Source: Chania multitudinisentens RB-25 (GTDB taxonomy: Bacteria; Pseudomonadota; Gammaproteobacteria; Enterobacterales; Enterobacteriaceae). From it: 64,000 nucleotides of DNA. The notes below the pieces were generated by a model. The model was not told where the DNA came from. It worked only from the letters and a program-made list of their open reading frames with translations, and did not search any database. The translations under genes and the position numbers were made by a program. The stretch lies in the NCBI RefSeq assembly GCF_000520015.2, contig NZ_CP007044.2:3534001-3598000 (forward strand). The letters are read 5' to 3'. Below are positions 25,160-33,099 of the stretch, one piece after another (position 1 is the first letter of the stretch; each line of letters starts with the position of its first letter).

Positions 25160-25518
25160 TGGCAAATACGTTGAGCAGTAAAAAACTTTATCGTGTTCCT
25201 GAAGAAGGGATGTTGAAGGGGGTTTGTGCCGGGCTGGCGCACTATTTTGACGTTCCTGTCCGGTTAATCCGGGTGATGGTGGTGCTGTCGATGTTTTTCG
25301 GGTTATTTTTCTTCACCATCATTGCTTACATTGTGTTGACTTTTATGTTGGACGAAGTGCCCGCCAGCCGGTACGAGAATGAACATCCACAGACACCGCG
25401 CCAGTTACTTGATCAACTGGCATACGAACTGGGCAGTGGGGAACAACAGTTACGTAAGGTAGAACGTTACGTCACCTCCGATACATTCGGTGTACAAAGC
25501 CGTTTCCGCAAGCTGTAA
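25159..25518 (+). CDS. pspC: Phage shock protein PspC
   Basis: 119 residues from the ATG at 25159 that overlaps the pspB stop; an in-frame ATG five codons earlier is less conserved. A PspC domain (RVPEEGMLKGVCAGLAHYFDVPVRLIRV) precedes one strong membrane helix (VVLSMFFGLFFFTIIAYIVLTFML) and a C-terminal region ending SRFRKL. Partner of PspB in stress sensing. pspD and pspE, which follow in E. coli, are not present; ycjX follows directly. Confidence 0.95.
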   Translation: MANTLSSKKLYRVPEEGMLKGVCAGLAHYFDVPVRLIRVMVVLSMFFGLFFFTIIAYIVLTFMLDEVPASRYENEHPQTPRQLLDQLAYELGSGEQQLRKVERYVTSDTFGVQSRFRKL

Positions 25519-25639
25519 CCCTTTTTGGCGATGTGATGGCCTGCGTGTTGCGCAGGTCAGGCATTGCGATATCGGGCGGCAACCCGCTGATATAAAGTGA
25601 GCCATCTGCCAGATGAAGGGATATGAGCCAAGGAGAACA

Positions 25640-27037
25640 ATGAAACGACTACAAAATGAACTAACTTCGCTGGTCAACCGCGGTATGGATCGCCATTTGC
25701 GCTTGGCGGTGACCGGCCTGAGCCGGAGCGGCAAGACGGCATTTATCACCGCTTTCGTCAATCAACTACTTCATGTTAACAGCGGTTCACGTATGCCGCT
25801 GTTTTCGCCGGTGCGGGAAGAGCGCCTGTTGGGCGTGAAGCGTATTCCTCAGCGCGATCTTGGCATCCCCCGTTTTACCTATGATGAAGGGCTAGCGCAG
25901 CTTTACGGCACTCCGCCGAGTTGGCCGACGCCAACGCGCGGCGTTAGTGAGATTCGTTTGGCGCTGCGTTATCGCTCCAATGATTCATTGCTGCGCCATT
26001 TCAAAGAAACATCCACGTTGTACCTGGAAATTGTTGACTATCCTGGTGAATGGTTGCTCGATTTGCCAATGCTGGAACAGGATTATTGGGCCTGGTCGCG
26101 CCAGATGGGGGGGTTATTGCAGGGGCAGCGCGCAGAGTGGGCCAAACCCTGGTTAGCACTGTGCCAAGAGCTCGATCCGCTGGCTCCCGCCGATGAAAAC
26201 AGGCTGGCAGCGATTGCGCAGGCTTACACGGATTATCTGTTGCGCTGCAAGGCGGAAGGGCTGCATTTTATCCAGCCAGGGCGATTTGTCCTGCCGGGCG
26301 ATATGGCCGGTGCCCCGGCGTTGCAATTTTTCCCATGGCCAAACGTGGATGCCGCAGGGGAATCACGGCTTGCTCAAGCAGATAAACACAGCAATTTCGG
26401 TATGCTGCGTGCGCGTTTTCACTATTATTGCCAGTCGATTGTCAAAAACTTCTATAAAGAGCATTTTGTTCGCTTTGATCGCCAGATTGTACTGGTCGAT
26501 TGCCTGCAACCGCTCAATAGCGGGCCACAGGCATTCAATGATATGCGGTTGGCATTGACCCAATTGATGCAAAGTTTTCACTACGGTAAACGCACGCTGT
26601 TCCGCCGTTTATTCTCGCCCACTATCGATAAACTGATGTTTGCAGCCACCAAAGCGGATCATATTACCGCCGATCAACACGCTAATCTGGTGTCACTGTT
26701 GCAGCAGCTGGTGCAGGAAGCCTGGCAAAACGCCGCATTTGAAGGCATCAGTATGGACTGTGTCGGGCTGGCTTCGGTACAGGCGACAGAAAGCGGTATG
26801 GTTGAGCACCACGGGCAGCGTATTCCAGCCTTGAAAGGCCAGCGCCTGAATGATGGTGCTGCGTTGACCGTTTTTCCTGGGGAGGTGCCAGCCCGTTTGC
26901 CGGGTTCGAGCTTCTGGCAGAAACAAGGGTTTCATTTTGATGAATTCCGCCCACGGGCAATGAATGTTGACAGCCCGCTACCTCACATTCGCCTGGATGC
27001 GGTGATGGAGTTTTTACTGGGGGATAAATTGCGATGA
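25640..27037 (+). CDS. ycjX: YcjX-family P-loop protein
   Basis: 465 residues from the ATG at 25640, preceded by AAGGAGAAC. This is the same length as E. coli YcjX, a conserved P-loop NTPase of the Psp regulon. Walker A is GLSRSGKT (residues 26-33); the FDRQIVLVDCLQPLNSGPQAFNDM and KADHITADQHANLVSLLQQL blocks are diagnostic. The biochemical role is not established; co-regulation with pspABC suggests envelope stress. Its stop overlaps the ycjF start (ATGA). Confidence 0.95.
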   Translation: MKRLQNELTSLVNRGMDRHLRLAVTGLSRSGKTAFITAFVNQLLHVNSGSRMPLFSPVREERLLGVKRIPQRDLGIPRFTYDEGLAQLYGTPPSWPTPTRGVSEIRLALRYRSNDSLLRHFKETSTLYLEIVDYPGEWLLDLPMLEQDYWAWSRQMGGLLQGQRAEWAKPWLALCQELDPLAPADENRLAAIAQAYTDYLLRCKAEGLHFIQPGRFVLPGDMAGAPALQFFPWPNVDAAGESRLAQADKHSNFGMLRARFHYYCQSIVKNFYKEHFVRFDRQIVLVDCLQPLNSGPQAFNDMRLALTQLMQSFHYGKRTLFRRLFSPTIDKLMFAATKADHITADQHANLVSLLQQLVQEAWQNAAFEGISMDCVGLASVQATESGMVEHHGQRIPALKGQRLNDGAALTVFPGEVPARLPGSSFWQKQGFHFDEFRPRAMNVDSPLPHIRLDAVMEFLLGDKLR

Positions 27038-28089
27038 ACGAGCCATTAAAACCGCGGATCGATTTTGCCGAACCGCTGCAACCGCCACAGGAACCGCTGC
27101 TGCGTGCCGGAGTGGCATTTGACGCATTACAAGCAGAAAAATTTTATCCTGCGGCCCCCGAATGGGAAGCCGAACAGGAAGAAGGGCGCGCTGAGGGGAT
27201 TATCAATGCGGCACTAAAACCCAAACGTAGCCTATGGCGCAAAATGGTTAATGCCGGGGTGCTGCTGCTTGGCGCCAGCGTGGTGGCACAAGGCATTCAG
27301 TGGGGGTACACCTCCTGGGTGCAACAAGATTGGATCGCACTGGGTGGTGGCATTGCCGGTGGTTTGATTGTGTTCGCCGGGCTTGGTTCGGTCGTGGGCG
27401 AATGGCGGCGGCTGTACCGCCTGCGGCAGCGCGCAGAAGAACGCGATGAAGCGCGTGAACTGTTGCACAGCCATGGTTTGGGGAAAGGGCGTGAGTTCTG
27501 CGAAAAGTTGGCGCGTCAGGCTGGACTGGATCAGGGGCACCCTGCGTTGCAGCGTTGGCAGGCTTCGTTACATGAAACCCAAAACGATCGTGAAGTGATC
27601 GCACTGTATGCCAAATTGGTGCAGCCGGTGTTGGACAATCAGGCGCGGCGTGAAATCAGCCGTTCAGCGGCAGAATCGGCATTGATGATCGCTGTCAGTC
27701 CGCTGGCGTTGGTCGATATGGCGTTTATTGCCTGGCGTAATATTCGCCTGATTAATCGTATCGCGGTGCTGTATGGCATTGAACTGGGTTATTTCAGCCG
27801 TATTCGCCTGTTCCGCCTGGTATTGTTGAACATTGCCTTTGCAGGGGCTTCCGAGCTGGTGCGGGAAGTGGGGATGGACTGGATGTCGCAGGATCTTGCT
27901 GCGCGGCTGTCGGCCCGGGCAGCGCAGGGGATTGGCGCGGGTTTGCTGACGGCGCGTCTGGGGATTAAGGCGATGGAATTGTGCCGTCCGCTCCCTTGGC
28001 TGGAAGACGATAAGCCGAAGTTAGGTGACTTTCGCAGCCAGTTGGTTGCTCAGTTGAAAGACACTATGAAGAGTAGCAGCGCTAAATAA
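27034..28089 (+). CDS. ycjF: YcjF family inner-membrane protein (DUF697)
   Basis: 351 residues (353 in E. coli). Acidic N-terminal cytoplasmic part, two adjacent membrane segments (about residues 74-95 and 100-118), then a conserved DUF697 C-terminal domain with further hydrophobic stretches (SPLALVDMAFIAWRN). Overlaps ycjX by four bases and surely forms a pair with it. Function unknown; a partner of YcjX at the membrane is the simplest inference. Confidence 0.94.
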   Translation: MNEPLKPRIDFAEPLQPPQEPLLRAGVAFDALQAEKFYPAAPEWEAEQEEGRAEGIINAALKPKRSLWRKMVNAGVLLLGASVVAQGIQWGYTSWVQQDWIALGGGIAGGLIVFAGLGSVVGEWRRLYRLRQRAEERDEARELLHSHGLGKGREFCEKLARQAGLDQGHPALQRWQASLHETQNDREVIALYAKLVQPVLDNQARREISRSAAESALMIAVSPLALVDMAFIAWRNIRLINRIAVLYGIELGYFSRIRLFRLVLLNIAFAGASELVREVGMDWMSQDLAARLSARAAQGIGAGLLTARLGIKAMELCRPLPWLEDDKPKLGDFRSQLVAQLKDTMKSSSAK

Positions 28090-28095
28090 CACCGC

Positions 28096-28121
28096 GGGCT
28101 GCGCCAGAACGGTGGCAGCCC
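28096..28121 (+). terminator. Hairpin after ycjF
   Basis: GGGCTGC (28096-28102) pairs with GCAGCCC (28115-28121), 7 bases after the ycjF stop. Followed by ATTCTTTA, so the U-tract is poor. Confidence 0.5.
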
Positions 28122-28445
28122 CATTCTTTACCCCAGCGAGAGCGAACGGGTAAAACCTCTCTTGACGCACCATTGGTATGAGTTTGTAACACTTGATTGA
28201 CGCAAGAGGATTTTCCCATAATTACAAAATATCTATCTTATAAATGCATTTATGTTGCAATAATACTCTACAATTAAGCTGAAATGACGCTGATGGTGTT
28301 ATTATACGAGTGCTCAAAATCATCGGTAACCACGATAAATCAGAGTTCTGTCAACTTTTACTGACAGATCGCTTCTTCCCTTTAGGGGGAGAAGGTATCA
28401 TCATCGCCAGTCATCCCCGCACTAGCAGAGATAAGGCCAATACTG
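28122..28445 (+). promoter_or_regulatory. tyrR upstream region with a weak TyrR-like box
   Basis: No gene is seen in these 320 bases. TGTAAC-ACTTGA-TTGACG at 28185-28202 matches the TyrR box TGTAAA-N6-TTTACA at 9 of 12 positions and keeps the key G and C 15 positions apart, which could give the autoregulation known for tyrR. The rest is AT-rich and would hold the promoter. A C/G-rich near-palindrome precedes the start at about 28372-28394. Confidence 0.35.
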
Positions 28446-30020
28446 ATGCGTTTGGAAGTATTTTGCGAAGACCGCCTCGGTCTCACTCGAGAACTACTCG
28501 ATCTCTTGGTATCGCGCAGCATTGATTTGCGCGGCATTGAAATTGATCCTATCGGCCGCATTTACCTTAATTTTTCCCAGTTAGATTTTGACACCTTTCG
28601 CGCTCTGATGGCCGAGATTCGCCGTATCAATGGCGTGACGGATGTGCGAACCGTCAGCTTTATGCCTTCCGAACGTGAGCACCGTGCATTGCGGGCGCTG
28701 TTAGAGTCGATGCCGGAGCCGGTGTTCTCTATTGATATGCGCGGCAAAATCGAGCTTGCCAACCCGGCGGCGCAGGTGCTGTTCAACTTCAGTGAAGACA
28801 AGATACATAACCAGACAGTGGCCCAACTGATCGGTAGCTATAATTTTGGCCGCTGGTTGGAGAGCGAGAATGTAGAGCCCCATTCTGAACGGGTGGTGAT
28901 CCGCGGCCAGGATTTTTTGATGGACATTACGCCGATTTATCTTGAAGGTGAAAACCAGCAACGTGACGCCGTTGGCGCGGTCGTCATGCTGCGATCCACT
29001 GCACGCATGGGCCGGCAGTTACAAGATCTGTCGGTGAACGACGATACCGAATTTGACCATATCGTGGCCGTCAGCCCCAAAATGCGCCATGTGTTGGAGC
29101 AGGCCCGTAAGCTGGCGATGCTGGATGCGCCGTTACTGATTGTTGGTGATACTGGCACCGGCAAAGATATTCTGGCGCGAGCTTGCCACCTGCGCAGCCC
29201 GCGCGGCAAACAGCCATTTTTGGCGCTTAACTGCGCGGCTTTGCCGGATGATGTGGTGGAAAGTGAATTGTTCGGCCATGCGCCGGGGGCTTATCCCAAT
29301 GCGCTGGAAGGTAAGAAAGGTTTCTTCGAGCAGGCCAACGGCGGTTCGGTGTTGTTGGATGAAATCGGTGAGATGTCGCCACGTATGCAGACCAAATTGC
29401 TGCGCTTCCTCAATGACGGCACATTCCGCCGTGTGGGGGAGGAGCATGAGGTGCATGTAGATGTGCGGGTGATTTGTGCTACGCAGAAAAATCTGACTGA
29501 GCTGGTTCTGCGCGGTGAATTCCGCGAAGATCTCTATTATCGTCTTAACGTGCTGACCATCACTATTCCTCCTCTGCGCGAGCGCACGCAGGATATCATG
29601 CCGCTGACCGAACTGTTTGTGGCGCGTTTTGCGGATGAACAAGGCGTGGCGCGGCCAAAGCTGGCTAACGATCTCAATGTTTTCCTCTGCAAATACGGTT
29701 GGCCGGGGAACGTGCGCCAACTGAAGAATGCCATTTATCGGGCGTTAACGCAGACGGATGGTGATGAGTTGCGCCCGCAGGACATCATTCTGCCAGAATT
29801 TGAAGTGGAGATGCCGTTGGGGGATGAGGTGCTGGACGGCTCGCTGGATGATATCAGCAAACGCTTTGAACGTTCAGTGTTAACTCGCCTTTATCGCACT
29901 TATCCCAGCACACGCAAGCTGGCCAAGCGTTTGGGGGTTTCCCATACTGCGATTGCCAACAAACTGCGTGAGTATGGCCTCAGTAGCCGAAAGCCTTTGG
30001 ATGAGAACGAAGAACCATAG
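28446..30020 (+). CDS. tyrR: Aromatic amino acid regulator TyrR
   Basis: 524 residues (513 in E. coli). Order: ACT-like domain (residues 1-75), PAS domain (about 80-190), AAA+ domain with Walker A GDTGTGKD (234-241), and a C-terminal helix-turn-helix TRKLAKRLGVSHTAIANKLREYGL. It senses tyrosine, phenylalanine and ATP and represses or activates genes of aromatic amino acid synthesis and transport with sigma-70 polymerase. At the place of the sigma-54 contact loop GAFTGA it has GAYPNA (281-286), which E. coli TyrR lacks entirely, explaining the extra length. The ATG at 28446 gives MRLEVFCEDRLGLTREL, the conserved start. Confidence 0.97.
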   Translation: MRLEVFCEDRLGLTRELLDLLVSRSIDLRGIEIDPIGRIYLNFSQLDFDTFRALMAEIRRINGVTDVRTVSFMPSEREHRALRALLESMPEPVFSIDMRGKIELANPAAQVLFNFSEDKIHNQTVAQLIGSYNFGRWLESENVEPHSERVVIRGQDFLMDITPIYLEGENQQRDAVGAVVMLRSTARMGRQLQDLSVNDDTEFDHIVAVSPKMRHVLEQARKLAMLDAPLLIVGDTGTGKDILARACHLRSPRGKQPFLALNCAALPDDVVESELFGHAPGAYPNALEGKKGFFEQANGGSVLLDEIGEMSPRMQTKLLRFLNDGTFRRVGEEHEVHVDVRVICATQKNLTELVLRGEFREDLYYRLNVLTITIPPLRERTQDIMPLTELFVARFADEQGVARPKLANDLNVFLCKYGWPGNVRQLKNAIYRALTQTDGDELRPQDIILPEFEVEMPLGDEVLDGSLDDISKRFERSVLTRLYRTYPSTRKLAKRLGVSHTAIANKLREYGLSSRKPLDENEEP

Positions 30021-30042
30021 TCTCAATGCGTTTTTAATCAAT

Positions 30043-30069
30043 AAAAAAAGCCCGCTGCGGGCTTTTTTT
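30043..30069. terminator. Bidirectional rho-independent terminator between tyrR and tpx
   Basis: AAAAAAA-GCCCG-CTG-CGGGC-TTTTTTT: a GC stem with A7 before and T7 after, serving both converging genes. Confidence 0.92.
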
Positions 30070-30084
30070 ACATCAACAGGTTGA

Positions 30085-30585
30085 TTATAGCGCGGCGAGT
30101 GCGGCGTCATAGTCTGGTTCAGAGGTGATCTCGTTCACCAGTTCGCTGTACAGCACGTTATCTTGGCCATCTAGCACCACCACTGCACGGGCAGCTAAAC
30201 CGGCCAATGGGCCTGAGGCAATTTCAACACCGTAAGCTGATTTGAATTCTCCTCCGCGCAAAGTGGATAACGTCACGACATTACTTAAGCCTTCTGCACC
30301 GCAGAAACGGGATTGAGCAAACGGCAGATCGGCAGAAATGCACAGTACGACGGTATTATCCAACCCGCTAGCCAATTGGTTGAATTTGCGTACTGATGCA
30401 GCACAGACGCCGGTATCAATACTTGGGAAAATGTTCAGGACTTTGCGTTTGCCCGCGAAGCTGCTCAATGCGACGTCTGACAGGTCTTTAGCCACCAGGG
30501 TGAAACCTTTGGCCTGTTCACCCTGCTGCGGCAATTTACCTGCTACAGGGACTGGATTACCTTGAAAATGTACGGTCTGAGTCAT
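30085..30585 (-). CDS. tpx: Thiol peroxidase Tpx
   Basis: 166 residues from the ATG at 30585 (MTQTVHFQG), preceded by AAAAGGAGC; an in-frame ATG 12 codons upstream is not conserved. Atypical 2-Cys peroxiredoxin that reduces alkyl hydroperoxides in the cell with thioredoxin. Peroxidatic Cys61 lies in SIDTGVCAASVRKFN and resolving Cys95 in QSRFCGAEG; Cys82 is also conserved in E. coli Tpx. Ends with EPDYDAALAAL. Convergent with tyrR, as in E. coli. Confidence 0.97.
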   Translation of the reverse strand: MTQTVHFQGNPVPVAGKLPQQGEQAKGFTLVAKDLSDVALSSFAGKRKVLNIFPSIDTGVCAASVRKFNQLASGLDNTVVLCISADLPFAQSRFCGAEGLSNVVTLSTLRGGEFKSAYGVEIASGPLAGLAARAVVVLDGQDNVLYSELVNEITSEPDYDAALAAL

Positions 30586-30757
30586 TGTTCGGCTCCTTTT
30601 TGCGATATTTACAGCATTCAAACTTAATTAACATTAAGTTCACATCGGCTGCTAGTTTAAGTTATCAACGATGGCTTGGATATATAAAATTTGCTAAATA
30701 GTTGTAGAGCCCTTTTGCGCAGTAGGCTGACTTTATGCGTTTTTTTGTTCAGGAGCC

Positions 30758-31726
30758 ATGATGAGAAACATGCGTTATTACTCAGAAATCTGGCCGTTGC
30801 ATACGGCGTTTGTGATTGCCCGTGGCAGCCGCACGGAAGCTAAAGTTATCGTGGTCGAGATTGAACAACAAGGAAGGCGTGGTGTAGGGGAATGTACACC
30901 TTATCCGCGCTACGGCGAGAGTGAAAGCTCGGTTCTTGCGCAGTTGGCTAACGTGATGGCGGCGGTGGAACAAGGTGCAACGCGGGAAGATGTGCAACAA
31001 CTGATGCCTGCTGGGGCGGCACGTAATGCGGTTGACTCTGCGCTTTGGGCATTGGAATGTTGCCTGAATGAGCAGGATCTGTGGCAACGTAGCGGTATCA
31101 AAGCTCCGTTACGTATTGCCATGGCACAAACCGTCAGTATCGGCACGCCAGAAGCCATGGCGTTTGCCGCAAAAGAATTGGCACAGCAAGGAGCCTCTTT
31201 GCTGAAAATCAAACTTGACGATCATCTGATCGGTGAAAGATTGGTGGCGATCCGCAGCGCAGTGCCGGAGCTGACGTTGATCGTCGATGCCAATGAGTCA
31301 TGGTCGGTGGAAGGGCTGGCTGCACGCTGTCAGCTGTTGGCCGATTTGCGGGTGGCGATGTTGGAACAACCGTTACCAGCAACGGATGACGGTGCTTTGG
31401 AAAACTTCATTCATCCACTGCCGATTTGTGCTGATGAAAGTTGCCATACCCGTGCCGATCTGGCGCAACTTGCTGGGCGTTACCAGATGGTCAATATCAA
31501 GCTGGATAAAACCGGTGGCTTGACCGAAGCGCTGAAACTGGCCGCTGAGGCACGCGCACAGGGCTTTGATATTATGCTGGGCTGTATGTTGTGTACTTCC
31601 AGAGCGATCGTTGCGGCATTGCCACTGGTGCCCGGCGCGCGTTTTGTTGATCTTGATGGCCCCACTTGGCTGGCACAGGATGCGGAACCAGCCTTGGTCT
31701 TTGAGTGCGGCGCCATCGTTCTTTGA
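30758..31726 (+). CDS. ycjG: L-Ala-D/L-Glu epimerase
   Basis: 322 residues, enolase superfamily (muconate-lactonising subgroup). It epimerises L-Ala-D-Glu to L-Ala-L-Glu so that murein dipeptide can be broken down. General acid/base Lys152 (KIK) and Lys248 (NIKLDK) flank the barrel; metal ligands are Asp177, Glu203 and Asp226. AGGAG precedes the tandem ATGs at 30758 and 30761; either may be used. Adjacent convergent mpaA encodes the amidase that produces the substrate, a conserved pairing. Confidence 0.95.
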   Translation: MMRNMRYYSEIWPLHTAFVIARGSRTEAKVIVVEIEQQGRRGVGECTPYPRYGESESSVLAQLANVMAAVEQGATREDVQQLMPAGAARNAVDSALWALECCLNEQDLWQRSGIKAPLRIAMAQTVSIGTPEAMAFAAKELAQQGASLLKIKLDDHLIGERLVAIRSAVPELTLIVDANESWSVEGLAARCQLLADLRVAMLEQPLPATDDGALENFIHPLPICADESCHTRADLAQLAGRYQMVNIKLDKTGGLTEALKLAAEARAQGFDIMLGCMLCTSRAIVAALPLVPGARFVDLDGPTWLAQDAEPALVFECGAIVL

Positions 31727-31750
31727 TTGCGCCGTATCCCAGGCGTGGTC

Positions 31751-32458
31751 TTATTTTTGATAAGTCAGCAATTCCACCATCGCTTCCAGATAGGTTTCAC
31801 TGGCGGCGTCGGCAGAAATGGGGGGGAGTTCGGCGGTGATGCAGGGCAAAGATAAATCTGCGCACCAACTGCCAAAGGAGCCGGGTGTTTCATAACCCAC
31901 GCTGGTCACCAGTGGCAGGGCAAACTTATTCGCCAGCCAAACCCCCAGCCTGGTACTTTCGGGGTCTTCAATGCAGGAAAGTGGTTCATGAAATGAGACA
32001 ACCCAACGGGGTTTCAGGCGGTGAATCAGGTAACATAACGCTTGAGTTTCGGGTTCGGAACCCGGCCTGCCGCCAGTAGAGAGGAGCACATCACGAGCCG
32101 GTGCAGCACTGTTCCAGCGGTAAACCGTATCACCAGAGCGCCAGTTGGCGGCCGGGAAGTTACGATTGAGATCGACACCGTTGGCATTGGAGCGCAAGCC
32201 AAGCTGGCAACCATCGGGGTTGACCGCCAGTATCACATGGTGGCGCAGCTGTGTAGGGATGATGCTGCGTAATGCACATGACAGTGTCACTATTGCGGCA
32301 TTTTCGTCACCGTGAGTCCCCGCAATCACCAACCCGGTTTCCGGGCCATCATAGGCTGCCGGGAAGTAGAGCAATGGGGCTCCTAACAGTGATTTTCCGT
32401 AACTTTCACCGGCAACGGCCAGTTGGCCACGCTCACTACGTGGTTTGTGTTGAATCAT
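31751..32458 (-). CDS. mpaA: Murein tripeptide amidase A
   Basis: 235 residues, M14 zinc carboxypeptidase fold. It removes meso-diaminopimelate from the tripeptide L-Ala-gamma-D-Glu-mDap in the cytoplasm. Zinc ligands are His49 and Glu52 (GTHGDE) and His157 (SFHEP); Glu210 in CITAELPP is the catalytic base; the DLNRNF substrate-binding motif is at 96-101. No signal peptide. Seven residues shorter than E. coli MpaA at the C-terminus. It works between MppA (uptake) and YcjG (epimerisation). Confidence 0.95.
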   Translation of the reverse strand: MIQHKPRSERGQLAVAGESYGKSLLGAPLLYFPAAYDGPETGLVIAGTHGDENAAIVTLSCALRSIIPTQLRHHVILAVNPDGCQLGLRSNANGVDLNRNFPAANWRSGDTVYRWNSAAPARDVLLSTGGRPGSEPETQALCYLIHRLKPRWVVSFHEPLSCIEDPESTRLGVWLANKFALPLVTSVGYETPGSFGSWCADLSLPCITAELPPISADAASETYLEAMVELLTYQK

Positions 32459-32671
32459 GGTGTAGTCCCTTCATGCCAAGATATTTTTTCCATGCTTAAA
32501 GCAGGGGCTTACCAGTATCACACTGCAATTCCAAGTATTTTACCATGCGGAGTGATTGTTAATTTATTCAGTGTATTACGCTTTAGCTTATCTTTCCTAG
32601 TGTCTTGCGCGAATAAAGCGAGACCTGTTGTTATACTATCGGCAGATGTTAACAATGAAAGAGGATTTAAC

Positions 32672-33022
32672 ATGCCGATTGCCAGAATAGTTGCCCGTTA
32701 CAGCGAAAACGCCAAAGACACTATTACGTTGCTGTGTGGTGTGGACGAGGAAAACCAGATCCGCCAGGGAGAATGGTTTGGTGTGGTAAAGAATGACGAC
32801 GGGCGTGGAGATGAATCCAACTATCCATTCACCCTGCACGTTGATCATCAGAAAGGTGAGTTTTTCCTTGATTATGGCTACGACGATGTTGATTCACGTC
32901 AGTTGCAGAAAACCGATATTCAACTTAATCCACTGAAGGAAAATAGCTTTTTCACTATCTTTGATGAAGAGGAAGGTGAAGAGTTCAGCTATCAGATTGT
33001 TAGTATTCATCTCTATGATTGA
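32672..33022 (+). CDS. Small acidic protein of unknown function
   Basis: 116 residues from the ATG at 32672, chosen for the AGAGGA ribosome binding site 8 bases upstream and the loss of coding character before it. The protein is acidic, soluble and beta-rich in appearance (MPIARIVARYSENAKD at the start, then TLLCGVDEENQIRQGEW). It has no membrane segment, signal peptide or motif I recognise. It sits between mpaA and mppA, where E. coli carries ycjY and ycjZ. The stop lies 77 bases before the mppA start used here, so it could share a transcript. Real gene likely; function unknown. Confidence 0.7.
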   Translation: MPIARIVARYSENAKDTITLLCGVDEENQIRQGEWFGVVKNDDGRGDESNYPFTLHVDHQKGEFFLDYGYDDVDSRQLQKTDIQLNPLKENSFFTIFDEEEGEEFSYQIVSIHLYD

Positions 33023-33099
33023 TCCTCATTCCTAAAGAGCAATACCCGTATTACGCGTATATTTTAAAGAATCGGATGATTAATTGGGGTATCTCAAGA

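Noticed and set aside
28310..28525. 71-codon frame overlapping the tyrR start, possible leader peptide
   Set aside because: GTG start without ribosome binding site, overlaps the conserved tyrR start in another frame, and tyrR is not known to use a leader peptide.
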